The notes: a model not told the origin generated them from the sequence alone. Shown: positions 1 through 9,681, numbered from the stretch's first letter. The stretch is 64,000 nt of DNA from CAZZHG01 sp964653655 (GCA_964653655.1 CAZZHG010000013.1:1-64000); one strand, 5' to 3'. Made by a program: numbers and translations.

Positions 1-2298
1 GTGAGTTTCGGAAACGTGGTGGTCAACAGCAACCTCAATCAGAATCTGACCATTTCGAACACGGGAACGCTCGCCGGCACCTTCGCGGGTACGGGCGGAT
101 TCGGCCTCAGCGGAGGCCCCTTTTCGATCGTCTCCAACACCTGCGGCTGGGTGAGCGGCGGCAGCGGCGGAACGGTTCCCCCGGGCGGTTCATGCGCATT
201 CACCTTGCGATTCAGCCCGGTCGCCTTGGGCTCGGCGAGCGCCACGCCCACGCTGATTTGGACTTACGCCGGAGCTTCCGGCAACACCACGACCTCCAAT
301 ACGAACGGCCTGTCTGGAACAGGCATCCGGCCCGGCACTTTGGTTTTCTCCCTTCCGAATATCGCGGCGGGCGAGGTCACCGTCGGAGGATACGCGCAGT
401 CGGGTACTCTGAGCCTCACGAACAACGGCGATGCGAACGCCACGCTCGGCAATCCGGTCTTCTCGCCCTTTTCCGGAACGGGCTCGGGAGCTCTCAGCCT
501 GCCGACGAGTACTTGCGTCGCAGGCGGCACTCTCGCGCCCGGCGCGAGCTGCACCCTTCAAATCAGATTCAGTCCAGGTTCCGCGGGCGCGATAAGCGCC
601 ACTCTTACCGCCAACTGGACGGCGGTTGGGCTCAGCGGAAACCAGACCGTGCAGCTGACACCTCTCACGGCAACCGGAGTAAGCCCCGCGCTGCTCGCCT
701 ACCTTTCCGGCTCCACGTCCCTCGGCATCGGCGGCGGCATGACGGAGTCCCTGCGCGTCCCCTTCACCACTTTGACCGTCAGAAACAACGGCGGCTCGAC
801 GGCGAGCAACCTCGACGGCAGCCTCTCCGGGCCCAACGGCCCCGACTTCGGCTTCCCCAGCACGATCGTGTTTCCCGGCTCGCCCGGTAGCTGCGTAAGA
901 GGCGGCTCCCTCGCCCCGGGCGCGAGCTGCACGGTCAGCGTGAACCTGGCCAACGGAAACTGGAACCGCGTCAGCACGGGTTCGCTCTACATTTCCTACA
1001 ATTCAAGCAACACTTCCACCCTCGCCGCGAACACTTTCATAGCGTCCGTCACCGGCACCCTGACCCGGCCGGTTTACCGCGCCTACGCCGCAAGCGGCGA
1101 CCATCTCTTCACTTTGACTTATGGGGAAGGCACTCCCACCTACACCTACGAGCTGGGTGGCGCACGAGCTTTCGGCGTGCTCGCCGACGCGTCCCAATGC
1201 ACCGGCGGAGCGGGCGTGCTGTTGTACCGCTGCACCACTTTCGCCTTCGGCAACCACGTCGTATCGGCGAGAGCCGACTGCGCCGACTTCGGTGGAGGAA
1301 CGAACGAAGGCGCCTACGGCTACGTTTGCACGTCTCCGACGAGCAATACCGGACGCCTTTACCGGGCCCGGCCGGGGTTTGCGAACTTCGACAATATCTC
1401 CACACTCTCTCTCGGCGAGTACAACGCTTTGCTAGCCGGGGGAGGCGTCGACCTGCCGTTCACGAATGGCCTGGGTCAAATCCTGACGCTGTACGCCCCG
1501 AACGGCACGGGCTCTTCGCCCGCTTCGCTCGCCTTTTCGGTGGGGTCCTGGGCGGCGGGCAACGCCCTTATCGGCAATCCGAAAACCTCTCCCGTGATCT
1601 CACTGACCAACAGCGGACTGTCGGCCGCCACCATGGGAACGCCGGCCTTCGCCATCACTGGCGCCGGCATGAGCGTCGTCAACAACACCTGCCCGGGATC
1701 CGGACTTCCGCTCGCCGCCGGCGCGAGCTGCACGTTCCAGCTGCGGTTCAACCCGGTTGGGCTCGGCGCGGTTTCCGGTACTCTGACCGCGAACTGGACC
1801 TCTCCCGGATTGAGCGGGAATCAGACGACGGTAATCAATCCCATCACGGGCACGGGCGTGGCGGCTCTCGGCAGCTCGGTATATCGGGGCGTGAATGTCG
1901 GCGTCGATCACCTCTACACATTGAATCCGGCCGAAATCTCGAGCCCCTATGCGATCGAGTTCGGTGGCGGGCGGGCTTTCGGAGTGTTGCCCGCGCCCGA
2001 CCTGCTGCAGTCGACGAACGTGGCACTCTACCGTTGCCTGCTACCCAACGGACGACACTATGTTTCGAACTGGAGTAACTGTGGGGATTTCGGGGGAACC
2101 AGCGAGGGACTTCTGGGATACGGAAGCACGGCGCCCACCGCGGGCTACACCCGGCTTCACCGGTGGGTCGACGGAACCACTCTGGACTTCTACGTCCATC
2201 CCGAGACCGAAACTCCGTCGTTCAGCACTACATACTACGTGGAAACCGTCTTCATCGACGGCCTCGGACAAATTATCAGTATCTACGTTCCTCAGTAA
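1..2298 (+). CDS. Repetitive surface protein with choice-of-anchor-D-like and DUF5648-like domains (5' end outside window)
   Basis: The frame is open from the first base, so the true start probably lies upstream and only the C-terminal 765 residues are seen. It holds several beta-sandwich repeats of the choice-of-anchor D kind, each ending in a GASCT-type Cys motif followed by LRFSP or LRFNP (roughly residues 1-110, 112-225, 235-350 and 505-625). Two copies of a second module (about 355-495 and 630-765) start YRAYAASGDHLFT and YRGVNVGVDHLYT and end in GLGQI; these resemble DUF5648. Composition is rich in Ser, Gly, Thr and Asn, as expected for an exported, extended cell-surface or adhesin-like protein. 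No anchor is visible at the C-terminus. The gene converges on the next one with a 6-bp gap. Domain names are inferred from motif appearance. Confidence 0.75.
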   Translation: MSFGNVVVNSNLNQNLTISNTGTLAGTFAGTGGFGLSGGPFSIVSNTCGWVSGGSGGTVPPGGSCAFTLRFSPVALGSASATPTLIWTYAGASGNTTTSNTNGLSGTGIRPGTLVFSLPNIAAGEVTVGGYAQSGTLSLTNNGDANATLGNPVFSPFSGTGSGALSLPTSTCVAGGTLAPGASCTLQIRFSPGSAGAISATLTANWTAVGLSGNQTVQLTPLTATGVSPALLAYLSGSTSLGIGGGMTESLRVPFTTLTVRNNGGSTASNLDGSLSGPNGPDFGFPSTIVFPGSPGSCVRGGSLAPGASCTVSVNLANGNWNRVSTGSLYISYNSSNTSTLAANTFIASVTGTLTRPVYRAYAASGDHLFTLTYGEGTPTYTYELGGARAFGVLADASQCTGGAGVLLYRCTTFAFGNHVVSARADCADFGGGTNEGAYGYVCTSPTSNTGRLYRARPGFANFDNISTLSLGEYNALLAGGGVDLPFTNGLGQILTLYAPNGTGSSPASLAFSVGSWAAGNALIGNPKTSPVISLTNSGLSAATMGTPAFAITGAGMSVVNNTCPGSGLPLAAGASCTFQLRFNPVGLGAVSGTLTANWTSPGLSGNQTTVINPITGTGVAALGSSVYRGVNVGVDHLYTLNPAEISSPYAIEFGGGRAFGVLPAPDLLQSTNVALYRCLLPNGRHYVSNWSNCGDFGGTSEGLLGYGSTAPTAGYTRLHRWVDGTTLDFYVHPETETPSFSTTYYVETVFIDGLGQIISIYVPQ

Positions 2299-2304
2299 TC
2301 GGAC

Positions 2305-3027
2305 CTAGAGCGTCCAAAGCAGTCTTGCCGTCGAGCGAGCGGCCTTTTCCAGCGCCGCCGTGGTCTCCGGCTGGGGTGGGGCGAAGAGCATCTTGGAGCC
2401 CAACCAGACCGCCGTACCAAGAATTACCGACGAGAAAAGATAGAGAGACAGCAAGTTCAGCCGGCGCGTCTCGGTTTCCCTGGACCGCCTGCGCAAGAAC
2501 TTCGGAAAGAAAAATAGATAGGCCACGTTGACCGCGACTGGCCAGATCAAGACCGCGAGACTTCCGACGATGGCAAGCACCGTCAGCACCTCGGATCGGG
2601 TTACTCCTTGGGCGGAAAGCACTTCGGCGCCGATCGCATCCAGCCTGCTTACCGAGAGGCGCACGCCGGCCACTGCGAACGGCACGGCCAAACAACTGAG
2701 CGCGAAGATGTGAAGAACCGGATTCAGACGAATGTCGCCGAACAGCATGCGCAGGAAGAACCGTCTCGTGGAGATGGCGGGGGACGTTTCGCAGAGCTTT
2801 CGGATCGGCTCCGGAGCGCGCTCGGGGGAAACGTAGAGGGTTCCCACGGAGTCCGGCCCGTCGGGAATATGGAAGGCGATTTGTTTGTGCCCGTTGGAAA
2901 AGCGAAACTTTGGAGTGACCTGGGAGGGTTCGATTTCGAGCGGTCGGCAACGCCAAGCCTCCCGTAGAGGATAGGCGGCGCAGAACGAGGCCCAGCCAAT
3001 CGCTTCGAAGCGAGACTTGGGAACCAA
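2305..3027 (-). CDS. Hypothetical membrane protein
   Basis: 240-residue protein that I do not recognise. The N-terminal 100 residues look soluble; three hydrophobic stretches follow at about 102-125, 148-175 and 190-212, separated by short charged loops, so it is probably an inner-membrane protein with a cytoplasmic N-terminal domain. The start is a TTG at 3027, preceded by an AAAGG Shine-Dalgarno at suitable spacing; no ATG occurs in the first 110 codons. It sits between the surface protein at 1-2298 (convergent) and the FHA/AgmX gene upstream on the same strand (25-bp gap), so it may be the last gene of the Glt-like cluster transcript. Nothing indicates its function. Confidence 0.6.
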   Translation of the reverse strand: MVPKSRFEAIGWASFCAAYPLREAWRCRPLEIEPSQVTPKFRFSNGHKQIAFHIPDGPDSVGTLYVSPERAPEPIRKLCETSPAISTRRFFLRMLFGDIRLNPVLHIFALSCLAVPFAVAGVRLSVSRLDAIGAEVLSAQGVTRSEVLTVLAIVGSLAVLIWPVAVNVAYLFFFPKFLRRRSRETETRRLNLLSLYLFSSVILGTAVWLGSKMLFAPPQPETTAALEKAARSTARLLWTL

Positions 3028-3052
3028 GGCGACCTTTGTCGAGGACGCGGAG

Positions 3053-5269
3053 TTAATTCGCCGGCACCAGGTAGAACGGGTACGCCGACACTTCGGTGAC
3101 CACCGGCGCTTCCGGCTGCGGGAAGCCCCAGCTCTTCACGCGATCGGTGATGCAGCCGCCGAGGCCGCGATCGCCCAGCGTGCTTTCCTTCACCGACGCC
3201 GCCGACACGATACCGTTCGGCTGGATGGTGAAGGCGATCACGATCTTGCCGCGCAGATTCGGGTTACGCCGAAGGGCCGCATCGTAACAGGCGCGTATCT
3301 CCGAGCGGTGCTTCTGCACGACGGCGTTGATCACGTCTTTGGGAAGACCGGAAAGTACCTGGACGTTCTCGGAAGCGATGGAGATGGCGTGCTCGCCCTT
3401 GATGCCGAGACGGCCCGGGCCCGAGATGCCTTCGCCGATTCCGTCACCGCTCCAGCCACGGCCGAAGCCCTTGGTGGAAGGTCCGTCGATACCGATCGTG
3501 GTACCGCCGCCGCCGACCCCGACGCCTTTGAGTCCTTTGCCGCCGGCGCCGCCGCCCTCTTCGAGGGTCTTGCCGCGCAAGCCCGCGACCGCTTTACCGA
3601 ACTCGTCGAATCCGCCGCCTTCACCCGTACCGTTGGTGAGAGACTTCAGATCGCTCTTGATGCCGCTCTTCGAGAAAGCCTTCAAGAGACCCACGCTTTT
3701 CGCCGCGTTCGAATCGACGACCTTGCGGGGGATTTCCTTCGGCTTCGCGGAAACGGTTTTCGGCGTGCCGGGCTCCTTCTTCACCACTTCCCCGTTTTTC
3801 GGGTTGATGACTTGGGCCATAGGCTTGTCTTTCGGAAGCTCTTTCTTGCCCGCCATTCCCTCTTCGCCCTTCGCGCGGCCGCCTTCGCCCATGACCGAGC
3901 CGCCTTCGACGGACTTGGTGCCGGAAAGCGCCTGGTTCGGGATCTTGGGCTTCTTCTTGATGACGATCTTGGCGAACCGCTCGGGCACCATGTCGATGGT
4001 TACCGGAATCGGCTTCGGGATGAAGTTCACGCTTACGAAGAAGAGAATCAGCAGAATCGCCGACCCGACGAACGTGCGGATGAGGAGCACGTCGCGATCG
4101 AACATCGGCGGCGGCAGAATCCGCGGAGCCGGCTTCACGTAAAGGATGAAGAAGTTGATCGTGCCGATGCTGAGTTTGGCGAAATCGTCCCGGCGGAGCG
4201 CTACGACGTAGGAGTTGCCGTTCTTACGGACGAACTTCTCGCTGGTCAGCTCCTGGACCGAGTAGATCTTGTCGCGGCAGCGGATCGTGCCCTTCATTTC
4301 CTCGGTGAAGGAAAGATGGGCGGTTCCGTCCTCTTCGATGGAGACGAGGGGGAACTCTTCGGGAATGCCGACGCTCGGGATGATGTAGGTGTTCTTCGCG
4401 TCCTCGCCGACCGTCAGAATCGTCGGGTCGACGTAGTTGGACACGTCGAGAATGTGCTCGCCCCAAAGAACGGTGACTTCCAATTCCTGGGCGTGGTCGG
4501 GCGTCGCGAACGCGCGCTCGAGCTCTTCCGGAAGGAGATCGTCGTCTCCCCGGCGGACCCGGCGCTCTTCGATACGGCGCTCGAGGCTCGTGATGTCGAA
4601 AACACGGCGATCGGAACGGCGGCGCTCGCCGATGCGGCGATCGGTTTCTTCCTTCGCCCGGCGATCGGGCGCCTTACGGCGATCCTCGGTGACGCCGGCG
4701 GGAAGCGTGACGGGGGCTCCGGCTTCAACCGGCTTTCTGCGATCGGTCTGCGAACGTTGCTCGACCCGGCGGTCGCCGGAGCGGCGCTGCTCTAGACGGC
4801 GCTCGTCGGGAAAGGCGTCCTTCTTGCGGCGATCCGGCCCACGGCGTTCCGAGCTCTCCAGCATGGAACGATCGATGTCGAGAAGCGTTTCATCGCCTTC
4901 GAATACGGGCTTACCTTCGAAATTTCCTTTGGTGACGGACGGCTGGCCGGTTCCTTTTTCGACCTTCACTTCGATGAAGCCGACGCGAACGGTATCGCCC
5001 AGCTTCAGCTTGCTCTCGACCACCTTCTTGCCGTTGACGAAGGTCCCGTGGGAGCTCGCCAAATCGGTGAGAATCAGATTTTCACCCCGGACTTCGATGA
5101 GGGCGTGAATCCTGGATACCCGCGGATCATCGATCCGCAAGTCCGCCGAGAGAATGCGTCCGAGGACGATCTTCTCTTTCAGGAACTCGGTCTCCATCAC
5201 GGATTTGCCGTTGGGCCCGAGTACGCTGAGTCTCAGCGCGATAGGATTTGAGGTGTCTTGAGCTTCCAT
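3053..5269 (-). CDS. FHA-domain, single-TM, AgmX/PglI C-terminal domain protein (GltG/PglI-like)
   Basis: 738 residues. Residues 30-100 form a forkhead-associated (phosphothreonine-binding) domain with the usual landmarks: GR at 37-38, SRIH at 52-55, SHGT at 73-76 and NG at 79-80. Residues 141-240 are an unusual linker packed with DRR and ERR motifs. A globular stretch follows to about 385, then one membrane helix (about 394-415) and a periplasmic Lys/Pro- and Gly-rich linker. The final 95 residues, with RSEIRACYDAALRRNP and a conserved Cys pair, are the TonB-like AgmX/PglI C-terminal domain. This order matches GltG (PglI), the inner-membrane envelope-spanning protein of the Myxococcus Glt gliding machine. 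It is the distal gene of the minus-strand cluster, 7 bp after the small exported protein. A non-motility TonB-like role remains possible. Confidence 0.85.
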   Translation of the reverse strand: MEAQDTSNPIALRLSVLGPNGKSVMETEFLKEKIVLGRILSADLRIDDPRVSRIHALIEVRGENLILTDLASSHGTFVNGKKVVESKLKLGDTVRVGFIEVKVEKGTGQPSVTKGNFEGKPVFEGDETLLDIDRSMLESSERRGPDRRKKDAFPDERRLEQRRSGDRRVEQRSQTDRRKPVEAGAPVTLPAGVTEDRRKAPDRRAKEETDRRIGERRRSDRRVFDITSLERRIEERRVRRGDDDLLPEELERAFATPDHAQELEVTVLWGEHILDVSNYVDPTILTVGEDAKNTYIIPSVGIPEEFPLVSIEEDGTAHLSFTEEMKGTIRCRDKIYSVQELTSEKFVRKNGNSYVVALRRDDFAKLSIGTINFFILYVKPAPRILPPPMFDRDVLLIRTFVGSAILLILFFVSVNFIPKPIPVTIDMVPERFAKIVIKKKPKIPNQALSGTKSVEGGSVMGEGGRAKGEEGMAGKKELPKDKPMAQVINPKNGEVVKKEPGTPKTVSAKPKEIPRKVVDSNAAKSVGLLKAFSKSGIKSDLKSLTNGTGEGGGFDEFGKAVAGLRGKTLEEGGGAGGKGLKGVGVGGGGTTIGIDGPSTKGFGRGWSGDGIGEGISGPGRLGIKGEHAISIASENVQVLSGLPKDVINAVVQKHRSEIRACYDAALRRNPNLRGKIVIAFTIQPNGIVSAASVKESTLGDRGLGGCITDRVKSWGFPQPEAPVVTEVSAYPFYLVPAN

Positions 5270-5276
5270 ACGCTAC

Positions 5277-5636
5277 CTATTTCACCATTCGGGCCGAGTC
5301 GATCACCTCGGCGTCGAAGTTCTTACGGATACGCATGATCGTCTTCGCTTTGACGTCCTTGATGTTCGAGATGTAGGAACCGGATGGCTTGTTGTACAAA
5401 CCTTCCACGTTCGTTCCCTCGAAATCGTAGGTCGCCTTTTTCTTGTACTTGATCGTCGTTCCGTCCTTGCGTTTTTCCGTCACGAATCCGGAAGTATCGT
5501 TGTCTCCGACCTCCGCCTTGAGTTGAGGCTGAGGCTGGGACTTCTTTCCTTCCGCGCCCGCCTGCGACGCCGCCATGAAGACGACGCCTAGACAGACGAC
5601 CACCAAACTCCGGAGGATTCCGGCTCCTTCGAACAT
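5277..5636 (-). CDS. Small exported protein of the Glt-like cluster (GltF position)
   Basis: 119 residues with an N-terminal signal peptide (MFEGAGILRSL then a hydrophobic run ending near SQAGA). The mature part is Lys-rich and has no motif I recognise. A longer start at 5666 would overlap the previous gene, but ATG 5636 has a GAGG Shine-Dalgarno seven bases upstream and puts the signal peptide at the N-terminus, so I chose it. The gene lies between the TPR lipoprotein (GltE/AglT-like) and the FHA/AgmX_PglI protein, which is the position of gltF in the Myxococcus gltDEFG order as I recall it. The link to GltF therefore rests on position, size and export signal, not on sequence similarity. Confidence 0.7.
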   Translation of the reverse strand: MFEGAGILRSLVVVCLGVVFMAASQAGAEGKKSQPQPQLKAEVGDNDTSGFVTEKRKDGTTIKYKKKATYDFEGTNVEGLYNKPSGSYISNIKDVKAKTIMRIRKNFDAEVIDSARMVK

Positions 5637-5656
5637 AGGGATTCCTCGCTTCTTTC

Positions 5657-6526
5657 TTATCGCCATATTTCGATCATTTTTTGAGCACCGGCGGTCTCTT
5701 TACCGCCTCGCTCGATGTAACGCCGCATCAACCCTTCGGCATCCGCGGTCTTACCCAACCGGTTCCCCAAAACGAGGGAGCCGTTGTAGAGCACCGAGGT
5801 CGCCCCGGGATTGCGGTCGATGAAAGACTTGTATGTGTCCCAGGCGGCGGCGAATTTTCCCAGGCCCTCCTGAGCGCTGCCGAGGCCGAGCACCGCGTCC
5901 TCGAATTCCCCGTCCACCTGGACCGCGGTCGAGAATACCTTCTCGGCTTCCGTCCAGTTGCGGCCTTGCAGATAAATCGCTCCGAGGTTCACGTAGGGGG
6001 CAGCGATGCGGGGCGAGGCGCCGAGCGCCTTCTCGAAGTAGTCCATCGCCTGAATGCGGTTCCCGTCGCGAAGCGAAAGCATGCCGAGGTTGTTGTAGAG
6101 GAGCGACTTCCAGCTGAAGGACTGATCCTTCTCGAGCAGGTTGAAGAAGTACTCCGCAAGCTCCTGCTGGCGCGCGCGCATGTGATGCACGCCGAGCAGA
6201 AACACGGCGCGTTTCTCCTCGGGATTCTTGGCGAGGAAGCTCTTGATCTTACCCTCGCCTTCCCGCGGGTTCGTCGCATCGATGATCGAAAGGTACTCGA
6301 GGTACTCGTCCGTGTTTTCCATCGAAGGCGCGTCCCCTTCCCAGCGCTTCAGGCGCTGGGCGGCGATTTCGCGGTTCGTTTCGTAACCGTTCTGGTAGTC
6401 ACCCTCGAGCCAGGCGAGGTGCCGGTGCACCTTGCCGTCCGCCGGGGCGGAGGCCGTCTGGCGGCCGGTCTGAGTCGTCGTGCACGCGGCGAGAGCCAAC
6501 AAAAGAATCGACGATAAACGCTTCAT
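5657..6526 (-). CDS. TPR lipoprotein (GltE/AglT-like)
   Basis: 289 residues. The N-terminus MKRLSSILLLALAAC is a lipoprotein signal with lipobox LAAC, so the mature protein is probably lipid-anchored. Tetratricopeptide-like helical repeats follow, for example SLRDGNRIQAMDYFEKALGA and NLGAIYLQGRNWTEAEKVF in the middle third. The start at 6526 shares an ATGA overlap with the stop of the large TPR gene and has a GGAGG Shine-Dalgarno, so the two are translationally coupled; the in-frame ATG at 6565 would lack a signal peptide at the N-terminus. Size, lipobox, TPRs and position between the AgmU-like and small exported proteins match GltE/AglT of the Myxococcus gliding complex. TPR lipoproteins are common, so assignment rests mainly on the cluster. 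Confidence 0.8.
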   Translation of the reverse strand: MKRLSSILLLALAACTTTQTGRQTASAPADGKVHRHLAWLEGDYQNGYETNREIAAQRLKRWEGDAPSMENTDEYLEYLSIIDATNPREGEGKIKSFLAKNPEEKRAVFLLGVHHMRARQQELAEYFFNLLEKDQSFSWKSLLYNNLGMLSLRDGNRIQAMDYFEKALGASPRIAAPYVNLGAIYLQGRNWTEAEKVFSTAVQVDGEFEDAVLGLGSAQEGLGKFAAAWDTYKSFIDRNPGATSVLYNGSLVLGNRLGKTADAEGLMRRYIERGGKETAGAQKMIEIWR

Positions 6527-9500
6527 TTGAACGCCACCTCCACACCAAAGGGACGAGTGCTCCAATACGAGGGCTGGGGCAGAACTCCTTGCGGCGCGGG
6601 CGGACGCTTATCCTTGTCCGCGACGAGGCCTTCGTGGCATTTCACCGCCCAGTCGTTGGCGACGTAGAATTGCACGGCGCGCTCGACGCAAGCTTGGGCG
6701 ATTTCCTGACCGGACTTTTCCAGGGGCAGGGTCACCGTGCTCTCGATGCCTTTCATCGCCTCTTGAATTTCCGCCTCCTTCGCGAACTTGGCCGGAACCT
6801 CGACGGAGCGAACGGCCTTGGCGAAAGACATATGCGCCGATTGCTTCTGAGAAAGGGCGGCGACGCCCCAGTCCGGAACGCCGACGGACACGACCTCGTC
6901 GTATGCTTTTGAAAGCGTGGCCAGGCGGTTCTTGCGCATCCGAATACCGGTGAGCAGGTTCTCAGGCGGAAACCGCAGCTTGATCCCGTCGAAGTCCGCG
7001 CGCTTCTTGTCGATCTCCCGGAACATCGCTTCGGCGACGTACTGGAGGGCGACGCCCGTGGGTTTCGCGCCCTTGTTATTAAGATAGTGGTAGCGGAGCT
7101 CCTTCATCACGGCGAGCTTGTCCGTCTGGCGGCCCGCCTTGTCGTACTGGCGCGCGAGCTCTCCGAGATAGCCCATCTTCGCGGCGGTGTTCGGCGCCTT
7201 CCACGCGAGACGGCGGTAAATCTCTCCGACCTTCGTCCAGTTGTTCTGCTTCCGGTAAATTTTCGCCTGGCTGACGGCGATGGAGCGCTCTTCATCCGGA
7301 GTCGCCCAGCGGTTCTTCACGTAGGTGTCGTAAAGGGTGATGGCTTCGGAGTTGTGCTCCAGAAGCTCCGCAAAGACGGCCGCGTTGTAGAGAGCGCCCT
7401 TGGACTCCGTCTCCTTCGGGAACTTCTTGAAGTAATCGGCGTACAGGCGCTGCGCTTCGACGAAGTCGTAACGTTTCTCGGCGAGGTTCGCGAGCCGCAA
7501 AGTCAGCTTTTGCGTGCGCTCCGACTTCGGATACTTCGCGATGAAGAGCTTCGTAACCTCGGTCGTCTTCGCATTGTCGTTCGACTTCTCGTAAGAGACG
7601 ACCGCGTTGTAGAGCGACTGTTCGGCAAGCTTGCCCGTGGGGTTCTTCTTGTACGCGTTGTAGTACGCGTCCCCCGCGTCGGCCCACTTTCCGCCCTTTT
7701 CGATGCTCTCTATCTTCTTGAAGCCGAGCTCGTCGCGGATTTCCGCCATTTCGGTCTTGAACTTCGCGTCGCCGAGACCCGCCGTCGCGGCGTACTTTTC
7801 CGCCGTGGCATCCAGAGCCGGGTAATCCTTACGCAGGTTGTGGATATCCAGCACGATGTGGGCCGCCGTCGTGGCACTCGAGTGCTTCGGGCTCGTCTCC
7901 ACGATCTGGCTGAACGAAGCCAGGGCCTTGTCGAAGTGCTTGTAGCGGTAGTAGATGGCGCCCATGCGGAAATGCACCTCCGCAATGCGCTGGCCGTTCG
8001 GATACTCACGCAGGTACTGCTCGCCCACCTCGATGAACTTCGCTTCTCCGCCGGGGATATCGCGCGGATTCATTTCGTCGGCGGACATTTTCTTGGTGTC
8101 GTACTTCTCGATGACATTGCTCTTCGAAGTCAGCTCGTCGAGGGCGAGAAGCGCGTTGTAAATCGACTCGTCCGCCATCTTGTCCTTGGGCGGGACCTTC
8201 GAAGCGGCCATGTACGAATCCGCCGCTTCGAGCCACTTCTTCTGTTTGAAGAGGGCTTCACCTCTATAGAAGGCGATCTTCTTCCTCTCGGGGTGAGTCG
8301 GAAGATGATTCATGAGCGAGTTGTAAACGCGGATGGCGTAATCGTAGTAAGCCGGGTTCGCGCCCTTCTGGGCGGCGTTGTGATAGAAGGTCGCGGCTTT
8401 GTAGCCCTCGCCCTGAAGGCTCGCGATGGCCTCCTTCGCTTCGTTGGGCTTGTCCTTCTTCATCGTTTCGTACCAGTCCGAGGTCTCGCCGTACTTTTCG
8501 ATGGCCTTCACGAGGTAGCCGACCGCTTGCGACGGTTTTCCGAGCCGGGTCTGGGACTCGTAGATGCCGAGCAGAATCTGCGGGGCTTCGGCGTTGTTCG
8601 GATCCTCTTCTAGAAGCTCGTTGTAGGCGGCGACCGCCTCCTGGTCGCGGGCCTTGGAACGGAGCAGATCCGCGAGCAAACGGAGATTTTTCACGGCGAT
8701 GTCGTGGCTCATGTTCTCTTTGAAGAAGGACTTCGCCTCCGCGATGGCTCCCACTTCGCCGTAGAACACGACGAGATCGCGCATCGCCTGCTCGCGCAGG
8801 TTGAACTTGCCCTTTTCCTCGCTGCCCTTGAGCCGCTGGACGAGACTCTTCAGGGAGTTGAGGCCCTGACGGGCCGAGCCGGTATTGAGCTTGCACCAGG
8901 CGAGCTTGTAGTCGGCGTAGTCGCGCATGGAGCTGTTCTTGCGGCTGAAGAGGATCTGATACTTCGAGGAAGCCTGCTTGAAGTTGGTCTTTTCGAAGTA
9001 GTAATCACCGAGGAATACGACGGCGTCGTCGAACTTGCGGCTATCCGGGTATTGCCGGACCACGCGCTCGAGATAGCGGACACCTTTGTCCGCGTTCCCG
9101 TTCTCCATTTCCACGAAGCCGATGAAGAAGAGAACCTCGTCGATTTTCTGGTGGCGCGGGTACGTTTTTTCGAGGTTGTAGAAGACCTCGAGGGCCTTCG
9201 CCAGGTATTCCTTCGAGCGGTCGTTGGCGAGCTTGGGCGCCGGAGCCTTCGGATTGGTCTGCTTGGCGATCTCGTGTTCCTTCAGCTTCGCCGAGAAAAC
9301 TTCGTTCTCCAGGTAGGACAGCTCCATGAACTTTTCCGCGTAGAGCTGACCGAGCCGCAGAAGCATGTTCTCGAGGTTTTCCTTCATTCCGGCGTCGATT
9401 TCCTGCCGGAGCAGCTTGATCGCCTGGTCGCGCTTTTCGGAAAGGAAGGTTTCCTTCGCGAAAAGGAACTGCTGAGTGTCCACGTTCGGCGTTTTCATCT

Positions 9501-9681
9501 TCACGGACTTGCTTCCGAGCTGAAACTTGTCCGTCTGATACGCGCGCGGCTCCGTCGGAGCGCGGCCCGCGGTATTCGGAAGGTTGAAGTTCTGGTAGGA
9601 ACTGCGACGCTCTTTCATACCCGCGGCCGAAGCCGCGCTCGCCAGCGTCACGAACGTAACTAAAGTGATCTTAGTTAACAC
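6523..9681 (-). CDS. Large exported TPR protein (GltD/AgmU-like)
   Basis: 1052 residues, almost entirely tetratricopeptide repeats after a Sec signal peptide (cleavage near SAASAAG). Repeats such as EVHFRMGAIYYRYKHFDKAL and SGARQGLNSL-type helices recur at about 34-residue spacing across residues 120-900. It probably acts in the periplasm as a scaffold. Length, export and all-TPR architecture match GltD/AgmU (about 1200 residues), a periplasmic component of the Myxococcus gliding complex. Two GTG starts are possible, at 9687 and 9681; the GGAGA Shine-Dalgarno is correctly spaced only for 9681. The 5' end overlaps the stop of the preceding TPR gene by 11 bp and the 3' end overlaps the lipoprotein gene by 4 bp, so the block is a tight operon. 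Confidence 0.85.
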   Translation of the reverse strand: MLTKITLVTFVTLASAASAAGMKERRSSYQNFNLPNTAGRAPTEPRAYQTDKFQLGSKSVKMKTPNVDTQQFLFAKETFLSEKRDQAIKLLRQEIDAGMKENLENMLLRLGQLYAEKFMELSYLENEVFSAKLKEHEIAKQTNPKAPAPKLANDRSKEYLAKALEVFYNLEKTYPRHQKIDEVLFFIGFVEMENGNADKGVRYLERVVRQYPDSRKFDDAVVFLGDYYFEKTNFKQASSKYQILFSRKNSSMRDYADYKLAWCKLNTGSARQGLNSLKSLVQRLKGSEEKGKFNLREQAMRDLVVFYGEVGAIAEAKSFFKENMSHDIAVKNLRLLADLLRSKARDQEAVAAYNELLEEDPNNAEAPQILLGIYESQTRLGKPSQAVGYLVKAIEKYGETSDWYETMKKDKPNEAKEAIASLQGEGYKAATFYHNAAQKGANPAYYDYAIRVYNSLMNHLPTHPERKKIAFYRGEALFKQKKWLEAADSYMAASKVPPKDKMADESIYNALLALDELTSKSNVIEKYDTKKMSADEMNPRDIPGGEAKFIEVGEQYLREYPNGQRIAEVHFRMGAIYYRYKHFDKALASFSQIVETSPKHSSATTAAHIVLDIHNLRKDYPALDATAEKYAATAGLGDAKFKTEMAEIRDELGFKKIESIEKGGKWADAGDAYYNAYKKNPTGKLAEQSLYNAVVSYEKSNDNAKTTEVTKLFIAKYPKSERTQKLTLRLANLAEKRYDFVEAQRLYADYFKKFPKETESKGALYNAAVFAELLEHNSEAITLYDTYVKNRWATPDEERSIAVSQAKIYRKQNNWTKVGEIYRRLAWKAPNTAAKMGYLGELARQYDKAGRQTDKLAVMKELRYHYLNNKGAKPTGVALQYVAEAMFREIDKKRADFDGIKLRFPPENLLTGIRMRKNRLATLSKAYDEVVSVGVPDWGVAALSQKQSAHMSFAKAVRSVEVPAKFAKEAEIQEAMKGIESTVTLPLEKSGQEIAQACVERAVQFYVANDWAVKCHEGLVADKDKRPPAPQGVLPQPSYWSTRPFGVEVAFK

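Noticed and set aside
3017..4795. 592-codon plus-strand open frame opposite the FHA/AgmX_PglI gene
   Set aside because: Arises from high GC third positions; no domain, no signal, and the opposite strand encodes a clear multi-domain protein.
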